NCBI RefSeq assembly: GCF_009649075.1 | Contig: NZ_CP045737.1 | Span: forward strand, 2,480,001-2,544,000 | DNA: 64,000 nt | Direction of reading: 5' to 3' | Source of the DNA: Aeromicrobium yanjiei | Lineage (GTDB): Bacteria > Actinomycetota > Actinomycetes > Propionibacteriales > Nocardioidaceae | Part shown: one piece after another, positions 7,672 to 16,042 of the stretch | How the letters are laid out: each line of letters opens with the position of its first letter | Numbering within the stretch: position 1 is the stretch's first letter | Notes under the pieces: generated by a model | Database searches by the model: none | Seen by the model: the letters and a program-made list of their open reading frames with translations, nothing else | Told to the model about the DNA's origin: nothing | Made by a program: the position numbers and the translations under genes

Positions 7672-9384
7672 TCACCGGCCCAGCGAGATCGACCCTCCCG
7701 GGATCGCGTCGAGCAGTCGGCGCGTGTACTCCTGCGTCGGGGTGTCGAACACCGCCGAGACCGACGCGGCCTCCACGACCTTGCCGTTCTGCATGACCAG
7801 GACGTCGTCGGCGATCTGCCGAACGACGGCCAGGTCGTGCGTGATGAACAGATAGCTCAGGCCGAGCTCGGCCTGCAGGTCGTTGAGCAGCTCGAGGATC
7901 TGCGCCTGCACCAGGACGTCGAGCGCCGAGACGGCCTCGTCACAGATCACGACCTCCGGGTCGAGGGCGAGCGCCCGGGCGATGGCCACGCGCTGGCGCT
8001 GGCCTCCCGACAGCTCGCCCGGGAAGCGCGACATGACCGTGGTGGGCAGCGAGACCTTGTCGAGCAGGTCGCGGACCTTGGCCTCGCGCTCCTTCTTGGT
8101 CCCGATGCCGTGTGTGCGCAGCGGCTCCTCGATCGACTGGTAGATCGAGTACAGCGGGTCCAGCGAGGCGTACGGGTTCTGGAACACCGGCTGCATCTGG
8201 CGACGGAGCCTCAGCCGATCCGCACGGCTCTTGAGGTCGGCGACGTTCTTTCCGTCGAAGATCACCTTGCCCGAGGTCGGCGGCAGCAGGTCCAGGACCA
8301 TGCGGGCCACAGTCGACTTGCCCGAGCCGGACTCCCCCACGATCGCGGTCGTGGTGCCGCGACGCAGGCGGAACGACACGTCGTCGACCGCCGAGAAACC
8401 GACCTTCTGCCACGGCTTGGCACCGCGGAGCGTGAAGACCTTGGTGAGGTTCTCGGCGATCAGGATGTCGTCACGCCCCTCGCCCAGCGCCACCGAGCTG
8501 TCGGCGACCTCGGCCGCGATCTCCGCCGCGGTCTGGACCGCCTGCTCACGCACCTCGACGCGCGCCTGCACCGACGACAGTCGCTGCGACGCGATCGACG
8601 GGGCCTTGGCCACGAGACGCTGCGTGTACGGGTGCTGGGGATCCTGCAGGATCTCCCGCGCCGGGCCGGACTCGACGATCTTGCCGCGATACATCACCAC
8701 GAGGTGGTCGGCCCGCTCGGCCGCCAGCCCCAGATCGTGCGTGATCAGCATGACCGCGACGCCGAGCGTGGACGTCAGGGTGTCCAGGTGGTCGAGGATC
8801 TGCTTCTGCACCGTGACGTCGAGCGCCGACGTCGGCTCGTCCGCGATCAGCAGACGCGGCCGCGCGGCCAGGCCCATCGCGATGAGCGCGCGCTGGCGCA
8901 TGCCACCGGAGAACTCGTGCGGGTACTGACGGGCGCGACGCTCGGCGTCGGGCAGGCCGGCTTCCTCGAGGAGCTCGACGACGCGCTTGTCCGCCTCGTC
9001 GCCGCTCGCCACACCGTTGGCGACCAGCGCCTCCTTGATCTGGCGTCCGACCTTCCACAGCGGGTTCAGGTTGGACATCGGATCCTGTGGCACGAGACCG
9101 ATCGAGGAACCGCGGAGGGCCAGCACGGCCTTGCGGTCCGAATCGGTGATCTCCCGCCCCTCGAACAGGATCTGGCCACCCATGACGTGGCCGGAGCCGG
9201 GCAGCAGGTCGATGACCGAGTGGGCCAGGGTCGACTTGCCGGACCCGGACTCACCGACGATCGCGATGGTCTGGCCGGGGTAGATCACCAGGCTCGCGCC
9301 GTCGACGGCCGTCAGGACCGTCTTCTTGTCGGTACGGAAGCCGACTCGCAGGTCCCGGATCTCGAGCAGGGGGGTCTCGGTCAT
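7672..9384 (-). CDS. dipeptide/oligopeptide ABC transporter, fused twin ATPase
   Basis: Energy-coupling subunit of 570 residues with two complete ATPase modules fused in one chain, equivalent to DppD plus DppF. The first module (about residues 1-260) shows GESGSGKST, signature FSGGMRQRALIAMG and Walker B LLIADEPTSALD. The second (about 300-565) repeats GESGSGKST, LSGGQRQRVAIARAL and VVICDEAVSALD. The oligopeptide-type C-terminal motif DPQHPYTQRL follows the first module. The gene overlaps the permease upstream by four bases (ATGA). It completes a four-gene importer with two permeases and a lipoprotein receptor. Substrate cannot be read from sequence; peptides are the family default. Confidence 0.95.
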   Translation of the reverse strand: MTETPLLEIRDLRVGFRTDKKTVLTAVDGASLVIYPGQTIAIVGESGSGKSTLAHSVIDLLPGSGHVMGGQILFEGREITDSDRKAVLALRGSSIGLVPQDPMSNLNPLWKVGRQIKEALVANGVASGDEADKRVVELLEEAGLPDAERRARQYPHEFSGGMRQRALIAMGLAARPRLLIADEPTSALDVTVQKQILDHLDTLTSTLGVAVMLITHDLGLAAERADHLVVMYRGKIVESGPAREILQDPQHPYTQRLVAKAPSIASQRLSSVQARVEVREQAVQTAAEIAAEVADSSVALGEGRDDILIAENLTKVFTLRGAKPWQKVGFSAVDDVSFRLRRGTTTAIVGESGSGKSTVARMVLDLLPPTSGKVIFDGKNVADLKSRADRLRLRRQMQPVFQNPYASLDPLYSIYQSIEEPLRTHGIGTKKEREAKVRDLLDKVSLPTTVMSRFPGELSGGQRQRVAIARALALDPEVVICDEAVSALDVLVQAQILELLNDLQAELGLSYLFITHDLAVVRQIADDVLVMQNGKVVEAASVSAVFDTPTQEYTRRLLDAIPGGSISLGR

Positions 9385-10352
9385 GACTTCTTCGCCTTCG
9401 GGTCGAGGGCTTCTCGGACGGCCTCACCCAGCAGCACGAAGCCGAGGACGGTGATGGCCAGGGCCGTGGCGGGGACCCACATGACGACGAGGTGCTGGCC
9501 CGAGCGGACGAGCGTCTGGGCGTCGGCGAGGTCGTTGCCCCACGACACCATGCTCTGCGGGAAGCCCAGCCCCAGGAACGACAGCGAGGACTCGGAGACG
9601 ATGAACACACCGAGCATGATGGTCGCCGAAACGATGACCGGCGACAGGGCGTTGGGCACGATGTGTCGGCGCAGGTTGGACACCTTGGACGCGCCGATGG
9701 CGGTGGCCGCGTCGACGAACTCCAGGTTCTTGACCTCCAGCACCGCACCACGCATCTGGCGGGTGATCTGCGGCCAGGCGAACAGCGCGAGCGCCATGAC
9801 CACCACGAGCACCGAGCCCCAGAACCCGCGGTCGTCCCACAGGTTGTTGATCACCGAGATGACCACGATGCAGGCCAGCAGCAGCGGGATCGAGAAGAAG
9901 ATGTCGCTGAGGCGCGAGACGATCGTGTCGACGATGCCGCCGTAGAAGCCGGCGATCGCACCGGTGACCATGCCCAGCACGACCGTGACGACCGTGGCGA
10001 GCACGCCGACGGCCACGGACGCACGCGCGCCGTAGACCGTACGTGCCCAGATGTCCGCACCCTGGAAGTTGTAGCCGAACGGGTGGCCCTCGCTCGGCGG
10101 GGCGAACTGCTTGCCCAGCGAGGCCTCGTTGGGATCGGCGCTGGTGAACAGCGTCGGGAACGCGACCATGACCGCGAGCACCAGGATGATCAGTGAGGCC
10201 AACCAGAACAGCGGCGACTTGCGCAGCCGCTTCCAGGCCTCCTTCCACTGGCTCTCGGGCACGGCGTCGACGTCGACGGCGTCAATTGCGCGCAGCGGCG
10301 TCTCGTCGAGTGGGGCGACGAAACGTTCCTGCCCCGGGTGTGTCTCAGACAT
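9381..10352 (-). CDS. ABC transporter permease, DppC type
   Basis: Inner-membrane permease of 323 residues for the peptide-type importer. A soluble N-terminal stretch of about 40 residues precedes WKRLRKSPLFWLASLIILVL and five further membrane segments. The EAA loop that contacts the ATPase is visible as EFVDAATAIGASKVSNLRRH. The GHPFGYNFQGADIWART motif is typical of DppC/OppC proteins. It overlaps the upstream DppB-type gene by eight bases and the downstream ATPase gene by four, so all are one transcription unit. Confidence 0.95.
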   Translation of the reverse strand: MSETHPGQERFVAPLDETPLRAIDAVDVDAVPESQWKEAWKRLRKSPLFWLASLIILVLAVMVAFPTLFTSADPNEASLGKQFAPPSEGHPFGYNFQGADIWARTVYGARASVAVGVLATVVTVVLGMVTGAIAGFYGGIVDTIVSRLSDIFFSIPLLLACIVVISVINNLWDDRGFWGSVLVVVMALALFAWPQITRQMRGAVLEVKNLEFVDAATAIGASKVSNLRRHIVPNALSPVIVSATIMLGVFIVSESSLSFLGLGFPQSMVSWGNDLADAQTLVRSGQHLVVMWVPATALAITVLGFVLLGEAVREALDPKAKKS

Positions 10353-11274
10353 AACGGATCCTCGGATCGAGAACGGCGTACAGGAGGTCGACGATCAGGC
10401 TCATGAACACGTAGATCATGACCATGACTGCCACGACCGCGACGGTCACCGGCGCGTCGCCACGGTTGACCGCCTGGAAGGCGAGGTTGCCGATGCCCTG
10501 CACGTTGAAGATGCCCTCGGTGATGATGGCGCCGGCCATGAGCGAGCCGAGGTTGATGCCGATGTACGTCACGACCGGCACCAAGGAGTTGCGCAGCACG
10601 TGGTTGCGGATGACCGCGCCCTCGGGCAAGCCCTTGGCACGGGCAGTCCGCACGTGGTCGGCAGTCATGTTGTTGGCGACCGAGGTGCGGGTCAGGCGGG
10701 TCGTGGTCGCGATGTTGGCGATGGCCAGGACGAAGGCCGGCAGGAGGAGCTTGCCCACGGTCCAGTCGCCGCCCACCGTCGCGCTGAAGATCGCGAACTT
10801 GACGCCGAACAGGAACTGCAGGACGAAGCCGACCACGAAGATCGGGATCGACAGCAGGATCAGCGAGATGACCAGCGTGATCGAGTCGAACCAGCCGTTG
10901 CGGCGCAGACCGGCGATCGTGCCGACGACGATGCCGATGATCGCGTCCATCAGCAGGGCCATGAGGGCCAGGGTCGCGGTGACGGGCAGGGCGTTGCGGA
11001 TCTTCTCGAACACCGGCTGGCCGTCGAGCCCGACGAAGTCGGGGTTGAACGTCACGACGTCCTTGAGGAAGTACAGCCACTGGACGAGGAAGAAGTCGTT
11101 CATGTGGTACTGGTCCCGGATGGCCTGACGAACTTCGTCGGACACCGGCTTGTTGCCGATCAGACCGTTGATGGGATCACCGGGCCGCAGGAACACCAAC
11201 GCGTAGATGATGAGAGTGGCCCCGAGAAAAACCGGGATGGTCTGGAGCAGTCGCTTGGCGACATACCACCACAC
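10345..11274 (-). CDS. ABC transporter permease, DppB type
   Basis: Second permease of the importer, 309 residues, starting MWWYVAKRLLQTIPVFLGA, the classic DppB/OppB N-terminus, with the family motif FLRPGDPINGLIG shortly after. Six membrane segments are likely. The ATPase-contact loop is DHVRTARAKGLPEGAVIRNH, and the C-terminus keeps DLLYAVLDPRIRY. It starts with GTG after a good ribosome site (AGGAGG, seven bases ahead). A strong hairpin lies between this gene and the upstream receptor gene, which may lower permease relative to receptor expression. Confidence 0.95.
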   Translation of the reverse strand: MWWYVAKRLLQTIPVFLGATLIIYALVFLRPGDPINGLIGNKPVSDEVRQAIRDQYHMNDFFLVQWLYFLKDVVTFNPDFVGLDGQPVFEKIRNALPVTATLALMALLMDAIIGIVVGTIAGLRRNGWFDSITLVISLILLSIPIFVVGFVLQFLFGVKFAIFSATVGGDWTVGKLLLPAFVLAIANIATTTRLTRTSVANNMTADHVRTARAKGLPEGAVIRNHVLRNSLVPVVTYIGINLGSLMAGAIITEGIFNVQGIGNLAFQAVNRGDAPVTVAVVAVMVMIYVFMSLIVDLLYAVLDPRIRYV

Positions 11275-11358
11275 GAGGCCTCCTGGGATGTGAAGGGTGG
11301 GGCTGGAGCACGTTCACCTGGTCAAGGGACATGGTGCACCCAGTTCGGACGCGGCGCA

Positions 11359-11388
11359 CGGGGGCAGTCCTGGTGAGGACTGCCCCCG
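11359..11388 (-). terminator. intercistronic hairpin between receptor and permease genes
   Basis: CGGGGGCAGTCC and GGACTGCCCCCG form a perfect 12-bp stem with a six-base loop. No T-run follows. It lies just past the substrate-binding-protein stop and before dppB, so it probably acts as a partial terminator or as an mRNA 3' stabiliser for the receptor transcript. Confidence 0.75.
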
Positions 11389-11409
11389 CGGCCGATGGTG
11401 CCGGTCGAA

Positions 11410-13062
11410 CTACTTCGTCAGAGCGTAGTAGTCCGGCTTCTGCTTCCAGTTGAACTTGAAGTCCTTCAGATCCGTCGTCGTCACTGCGGTGGCGTTCTGG
11501 TACCACAGCGGGATGGCCGGAAGGTCCTTCAGGAGGACGGACTGCGCCTCGCTGATCAGCTTGTAGCGCTCGTCGTCCGAGGCCGCGGAGGCCTCGGAGA
11601 CCAGCTTGTCGAAGTCCTTGTTGCTGTAGTCACCGTCGTTCGAACCGGCGCCCGTGGCGTAGATCGGTCCGAGGTAGTTCAGCATCGACGGGTAGTCGGC
11701 CTGCCAACCGGTGCGGAACGGCGTCTTGATCGTCCGGTCGGTGATGACCGTGCGGAGCTCGTCGAACGTCGGGTACGCCTTCGGCGCAGCATCGATGCCC
11801 AGCGTGTTCTTGATCTGGTTGGCCATCGCCTCGGAGAACTCCTTGTTGCCCGCTCCGTCGTTGTTGTAGGCCAGCTCGAACTTGCCGTCCCACTTGCTGA
11901 TCTTGTCAGCCTCGGCCCACTTCTTCTTGGCCTCGTCGGGGTTGAACTTCAGCACCTCGTTGCCGGGCACCTTGTCGGTCCAGCCGTCGAGCACCGGCGA
12001 CGTGAAGTCGCTGGCAGGCGTACGGGCGTTGTTGAAGATCTTCTCGGTGATCTCGGGGCGGTTGATCGCCATCGAGATGGCCGCACGACGCAGCTCGCCC
12101 TCTTCACCCTTGAAGTGCTCGAGGCGCTCGGGGATCGTGAAGGAGGAGAAGCTCGAGCCGGGCTCGTTGTACGCCTTGATGGCCGAGTCGCTCTCGAACG
12201 TGGTCAGGGCGCTCGGCGGAACCTGGTCCAGGACGTCGAGGTTGCCCGACTGCACGTCGGTGTAGGCCGAGTCGGTCGAGTTGTAGAACTTGAAGACCAG
12301 TCCGCCGTTCTTCGGCTTGTGGACACCCTTGTAGTCAGGGTTGGGCTCCAGGGAGATCTGCTTGTTCTTCTCCCAGCCGCTCTTGGTCAGCTTGTACGGG
12401 CCGTTGCCGATCGGGGCGTCACCGTACTCCTTGGTGATCTTGCCCGACTCGTCATACGCGCTGTCCGGCACCGGCATGTAGGCCGAGTAGCCAAGACGCA
12501 GCGGGAAGTCCGACTCCGGCTCCTTCAGCGTGATCGAGAACGACGTGTCGTCCAGCACCTTCAGGCCCGAGACGGTGTCGGAGCCCTTCTCGGTGTTGCC
12601 GACCTCGTCCGTGCCCTTGATCGGGTAGAAGAAGTAGTTGTTGAGCTGCTTGTTCTTCGGGTTGGCGCCGTAGTTCCAGGCCTTCACGAAGGAATCCGCG
12701 GTGACGGGGGTGCCGTCGGTGAACTTCCAGTCGTCCTTGAGCTTGACGGTCCAGACAGTGCTGTCCTCGTTGGGCTCGATGGACTCGGCGACCTCGTTGG
12801 TGACCGAACCGTCGGTGTTGTACGCCACGAGACCGGAGAAGAGGTTGTCGAGCGGGTCTCCGCCGCCGACCTCGTTGGTCGCGGTCGGGATCAGCGGGTT
12901 CTGCGGGTTGGTGCCGTAGACCGAGATGACCTTGTCGGTGGAGCCGCCACCGCCGCCACCCTCGCTCTTGTCATCGCTTCCGCCACCGCAAGCAGCCAGT
13001 GTCAGGCTGCTGGCCGCGATCAACGCCACACCCGCAAGGCGGGTACGCCGAGAGAGTCGCAT
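11410..13062 (-). CDS. ABC transporter substrate-binding lipoprotein (SBP_bac_5)
   Basis: Extracellular receptor of the importer, 550 residues, family 5. The N-terminus is a lipoprotein signal with lipobox LAAC (Cys25), followed by a Gly/Ser linker (GGGSDDKSEGGGGGGSTDK). The mature part shows family features such as TVKLKDDWKFTDGTPVTADS and IPLWYQNATAV near the end. Strong ribosome site AGGAGG before ATG 13062. Compared with neighbours it is rich in Lys, Asp and Asn, as expected for an exported protein. It heads the operon and probably binds peptides or peptide-like solutes; the ligand cannot be inferred. Confidence 0.95.
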   Translation of the reverse strand: MRLSRRTRLAGVALIAASSLTLAACGGGSDDKSEGGGGGGSTDKVISVYGTNPQNPLIPTATNEVGGGDPLDNLFSGLVAYNTDGSVTNEVAESIEPNEDSTVWTVKLKDDWKFTDGTPVTADSFVKAWNYGANPKNKQLNNYFFYPIKGTDEVGNTEKGSDTVSGLKVLDDTSFSITLKEPESDFPLRLGYSAYMPVPDSAYDESGKITKEYGDAPIGNGPYKLTKSGWEKNKQISLEPNPDYKGVHKPKNGGLVFKFYNSTDSAYTDVQSGNLDVLDQVPPSALTTFESDSAIKAYNEPGSSFSSFTIPERLEHFKGEEGELRRAAISMAINRPEITEKIFNNARTPASDFTSPVLDGWTDKVPGNEVLKFNPDEAKKKWAEADKISKWDGKFELAYNNDGAGNKEFSEAMANQIKNTLGIDAAPKAYPTFDELRTVITDRTIKTPFRTGWQADYPSMLNYLGPIYATGAGSNDGDYSNKDFDKLVSEASAASDDERYKLISEAQSVLLKDLPAIPLWYQNATAVTTTDLKDFKFNWKQKPDYYALTK

Positions 13063-13161
13063 GGATTCCTCCTGTGTTTGTCTGGCGCGCTGGCGCGCGC
13101 CCCCCTATGCCTATCACCGCGATCCAGTCCACAAACAGCGTGACAGGCCGCCTTAACCAAG

Positions 13162-13181
13162 TTGACACCAAAGAATGTCAA
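13162..13181. promoter_or_regulatory. TTGACA-N8-TGTCAA inverted repeat upstream of the importer
   Basis: Perfect six-base arms TTGACA and TGTCAA separated by eight bases, about 100 bases before the receptor gene. On the minus strand the arm also matches a consensus -35 hexamer (TTGACA), with AT-richer sequence downstream. It is therefore either a strong -35 element, a repressor site, or both. The factor is unknown. Confidence 0.45.
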
Positions 13182-13241
13182 TAGTTCTGAGGGATCATCG
13201 GCGCTGGTCACTCCGAGTGAATCCCTGTCTCCCACGTACGA

Positions 13242-13274
13242 CGCCCGGCCTCCGCTGTCAGCGGTGACCGGGCG
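13242..13274 (-). terminator. hairpin terminator after etfA
   Basis: Outer arms CGCCCGG and CCGGGCG and inner arms CCGCT and AGCGG form a two-part hairpin with a three-base loop, about 20 bases downstream of the etfA stop on the minus strand. A T-run is absent, as is usual in high-GC actinobacteria. Confidence 0.7.
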
Positions 13275-13296
13275 CCGTCTCGAAGCGGGAGCTGTG

Positions 13297-14244
13297 TCAG
13301 CCCTTGCGCTTCTTGACCTCTTCGGTCGCCTGCGGGAGCACCGACTTCAGATCGCCTACGACGCCGAAGTCGACGAGCTCGAAGATCGGCGCCTCGTCGT
13401 CCTTGTTGACCGCGACGATCGTCTTGGACGTCTGCATGCCCGCACGGTGCTGGATGGCACCGGAGATGCCGTTCGCGACGTACAGCTGCGGAGAGACCGT
13501 CTTGCCGGTCTGACCGACCTGGAAGCTGTGCGGGTACCAGCCGGAGTCGACCGCTGCGCGGGACGCACCCACGGCTGCACCGAGGGTGTCGGCGAACGCC
13601 TCGACCTCGGTGAAGTCGCCACCCGTGCCACGGCCGCCGGAGACGACGATCGCGGCCTCGGTCAGCTCAGGACGGCCCGAGGCCTCCTTGACCTTGGTCG
13701 AGGTGATCTTCGCGGTCTTGGCCGCCTCGGACACCTCGGCGGTCTTCGCCTCGACCGCACCCGCGCCGGCAGCGGCCTCGGGCGTCGTCGAGTTGGGCTT
13801 GACCGTGATGACCGGCGCACCCTTGGTGATGGACGACTGCACCGTGAAGTTGCCGGCGAAGACCGACTGCGTCGTGGTGACGCTGTCGCCGCTGGCCTGG
13901 ACGTCGACCGCGTCGCTGATCCAGCCGGACTCGGTCTTCAGCGCCACGCGGGCGCTGATCTCCTTGCCCTCGGTGCTCGCGCCGACCAGGACCGCCGCGG
14001 GCGACGTCTCGGTGACGAGCTGGGCCAGGGCCTCAGCCTTGGGACCCACGAGGAACTCCGAGTAGACCGCGTCGTCGTACGTGTAGATCTTCTCCGCGCC
14101 GTACTGCGTGAGGGTGTCGGTGTCAGCGCTGCCGAACACGACGGCCGACGGCTCGCCGATGCGGCGGGCGATCGTCAGCAGCTCCAGCGAGGGCTTGGTG
14201 ACCTTGCCGTCGGGAGCGTCGATGAGGACGAGTACTTCAGTCAT
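13297..14244 (-). CDS. etfA: electron transfer flavoprotein alpha subunit
   Basis: FAD-binding large subunit of ETF, 315 residues. It accepts electrons from acyl-CoA dehydrogenases and passes them to the quinone pool. The C-terminal FAD domain (about residues 190-315) shows [39 protein letters not shown], and [20 protein letters not shown], all hallmarks of EtfA/FixB. The N-terminal domain starts [19 protein letters not shown]. It follows etfB by 15 bases. No acyl-CoA dehydrogenase is in this window, so partners lie elsewhere. Confidence 0.97.
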   Translation of the reverse strand: MTEVLVLIDAPDGKVTKPSLELLTIARRIGEPSAVVFGSADTDTLTQYGAEKIYTYDDAVYSEFLVGPKAEALAQLVTETSPAAVLVGASTEGKEISARVALKTESGWISDAVDVQASGDSVTTTQSVFAGNFTVQSSITKGAPVITVKPNSTTPEAAAGAGAVEAKTAEVSEAAKTAKITSTKVKEASGRPELTEAAIVVSGGRGTGGDFTEVEAFADTLGAAVGASRAAVDSGWYPHSFQVGQTGKTVSPQLYVANGISGAIQHRAGMQTSKTIVAVNKDDEAPIFELVDFGVVGDLKSVLPQATEEVKKRKG

Positions 14245-14259
14245 GTGTCAGTGCCCTTC

Positions 14260-15039
14260 TCAGACGAACTTCTTGGCGGCGAGGAACTCGACGAGCTTGG
14301 CGCCGCCGTCTCCCTCGTCGGTGACGATCTCACCGGCGGTGCGCGGCGGGCGGGGCTCGTAGGACTCGACCTTGGTCCACGCGTTGTCCAGACCGACCGA
14401 GGACGCGTCGACGCCGATGTCCTCCAGCGTCCACTCCTCGACGGGCTTCTTCTTGGCGGCCATGATGCCCTTGAAGGACGGGTAGCGGGCCTCACCGGTC
14501 TGGTCGGTCACCGACACGACGAGCTTGCCCGACGCCTCGATCTCCTGCGTCGCGACGTCGCCGTCGCGGCGGATCTTGACCGTGTCGCCGTCGACCGTGA
14601 TCTCCGAGGCGAACGTGACGGCCGGCAGGCCGAGGCGCTCGGCGACCAGCGTCGGGACGACGCCCAGTCCGCCGTCGGTCGAGGCCATGCCGAAGAAAAC
14701 CATGTCGTACTCGAGCTTCTCGATAGCCTTCGCCAGGATCAGCGACGTCGCGAAGGCGTCCGAGCCGTGGATCGCGTCGTCCTGCACGTGGACGCCGGCG
14801 TCGGCACCCATCTGCAGGGCCTTGCGCACCGCGTCGGCTGCATCCTCGGGACCGACGGTCAGGACGGTCACCTCACCGTCACCGGCCTCGACGACCTGGA
14901 GCGCCTGCTCGACCGCGTACTCGTCGAGCTCTGACAGCAGACCGTCGACGCCCTCGCGATCGACGGTGTTATCGGCGCTGAAGGTCCGGTCTGCGGTCGC
15001 ATCCGGCACGTACTTCACAGCGACAACGATTTTGGTCAC
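14260..15039 (-). CDS. etfB: electron transfer flavoprotein beta subunit
   Basis: AMP-binding small subunit of ETF, 259 residues, forming the heterodimer with EtfA. Typical segments are MTKIVVAVKYVPDA at the N-terminus, LSELDEYAVEQALQV, and the recognition-loop region SFKGIMAAKKKPVEEW. The GTG start at 15039 has AGGAGGG five bases ahead. First gene of an etfB-etfA operon. An inverted repeat like those before ccr, the thiolase and meaA lies 127 bases upstream, suggesting co-regulation with acyl-CoA metabolism. Confidence 0.97.
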   Translation of the reverse strand: MTKIVVAVKYVPDATADRTFSADNTVDREGVDGLLSELDEYAVEQALQVVEAGDGEVTVLTVGPEDAADAVRKALQMGADAGVHVQDDAIHGSDAFATSLILAKAIEKLEYDMVFFGMASTDGGLGVVPTLVAERLGLPAVTFASEITVDGDTVKIRRDGDVATQEIEASGKLVVSVTDQTGEARYPSFKGIMAAKKKPVEEWTLEDIGVDASSVGLDNAWTKVESYEPRPPRTAGEIVTDEGDGGAKLVEFLAAKKFV

Positions 15040-15165
15040 AAGGACCCTCCTGTGAATTCTGGGTCACGGCGCCCAGTCGGGCGTCGCGGCAGTCTGGGAC
15101 TGTTCGCGGGCCACCATTCCATGCCGTTGGGGGGCTCGGGTGAGGCGGCCCTACTTCATCTGAAT

Positions 15166-15181
15166 GTTACCCAGCCGTAGT
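15166..15181. promoter_or_regulatory. candidate acyl-CoA regulon operator upstream of etfBA
   Basis: GTTAC-CCAGCC-GTAGT fits GTTAC-N6-GTAAC at nine of ten arm positions if purine and pyrimidine swaps are allowed. Read towards etfB, the right part GGGTAACAT also offers a TAnnnT -10 hexamer. Similar sites lie before ccr, before the thiolase, and between meaA and the adenosyltransferase gene. Confidence 0.4.
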
Positions 15182-15235
15182 AATGCGGGCGATATGTCTG
15201 CCGCATGGGCTAGGTCACACCGCGAGCCGGCTGGC

Positions 15236-16042
15236 TCAGTCCTGGAGCCGCGCTCGCAGGAAGGACTGGGCCAGGACGCCGATGACCAGGTACGCCATCG
15301 AGCCCGCACCCCAGGCCACGAGCGACTCCTTCACCTCGGCGTCCTTGCCGGAGAACGAGAAGACGTCCCGCAGCGGGCCGATCAGGAGGTCGCAGACCGA
15401 GGTCACCGTGTCGTACGCCGAGCTCCCCTCCCCCGCCCCGAGCGCGACCAGCAGCGCGCCGACCGCCAGGACGAACGAGCAGAGCAGGCCGACCGCGCCG
15501 ACCGCGCCCGCGAGCAACGAGACCGCCCGGCGCCCGGCGGTCCCGCCGTCGCGCCCACGCTCACGCCGGAGACGTTCGAGCAGTCCCTTCCGGGGCTCGC
15601 GCGGGGCCTCGACGATGTGATCGCGCGTGGCCGCGCGGCGGGCCTCCCGCTCCCGGCGGGTGGCCTCCTTCACCTCGGCGCGCTCCCGACGAGCCTGCGC
15701 CCTGGCTGTCTCACCCGCAGGACGCGCGGTCTCGCGGCGCGGCGCCGGCTCGTCGACGACCATGACCTCGGGAGCATGCTGCTCCGTGAGCTGCTGGTCC
15801 ACACGGGCTGCGGCGCGGGCCCGCTCCACCTCGGCCCGCTTGGCCTCCCGAGCCTCGGCGCGCTCGCGGAACCTGGCCTCCTTGGCCTCACGACGCGCCT
15901 GGGCGCCCTGCTCGCGCTCCCGCCTCCTCGCCTGCCTCGCGGCTTCGCGCTCACCGTGGGCTGCGGCCTTCGCGTCCTTCCGGACGTCTGCGGTCGCTAC
16001 GCCCTGCGTCGCGGGGGATGCGTCACGTGCGTCGGACGACTC
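15236..16042 (-). CDS. C-terminal part of a frameshifted coiled-coil membrane protein
   Basis: Open frame with no ATG or GTG until 15829, continuing upstream without a stop into the C7/A7 tract where the preceding gene ends in another frame. The first 75 codons are Ala/Arg/Glu-rich coiled coil with strong third-position GC bias, just like the upstream gene, so they are real coding sequence. After position 15829 come more charged coil (ARRERAEVKEATRRERE), then two or three membrane segments (AVSLLAGAVGAVGLLCSFVL; SLVAWGAGSMAYLVIGVLAQ). Reading through one base fewer at the homopolymers would join it to the upstream gene into a 652-residue C-tail-anchored protein. If it is separate, the start would be GTG 15829 (197 residues). 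Confidence 0.7.
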   Translation of the reverse strand, partial: ESSDARDASPATQGVATADVRKDAKAAAHGEREAARQARRREREQGAQARREAKEARFRERAEAREAKRAEVERARAAARVDQQLTEQHAPEVMVVDEPAPRRETARPAGETARAQARRERAEVKEATRREREARRAATRDHIVEAPREPRKGLLERLRRERGRDGGTAGRRAVSLLAGAVGAVGLLCSFVLAVGALLVALGAGEGSSAYDTVTSVCDLLIGPLRDVFSFSGKDAEVKESLVAWGAGSMAYLVIGVLAQSFLRARLQD

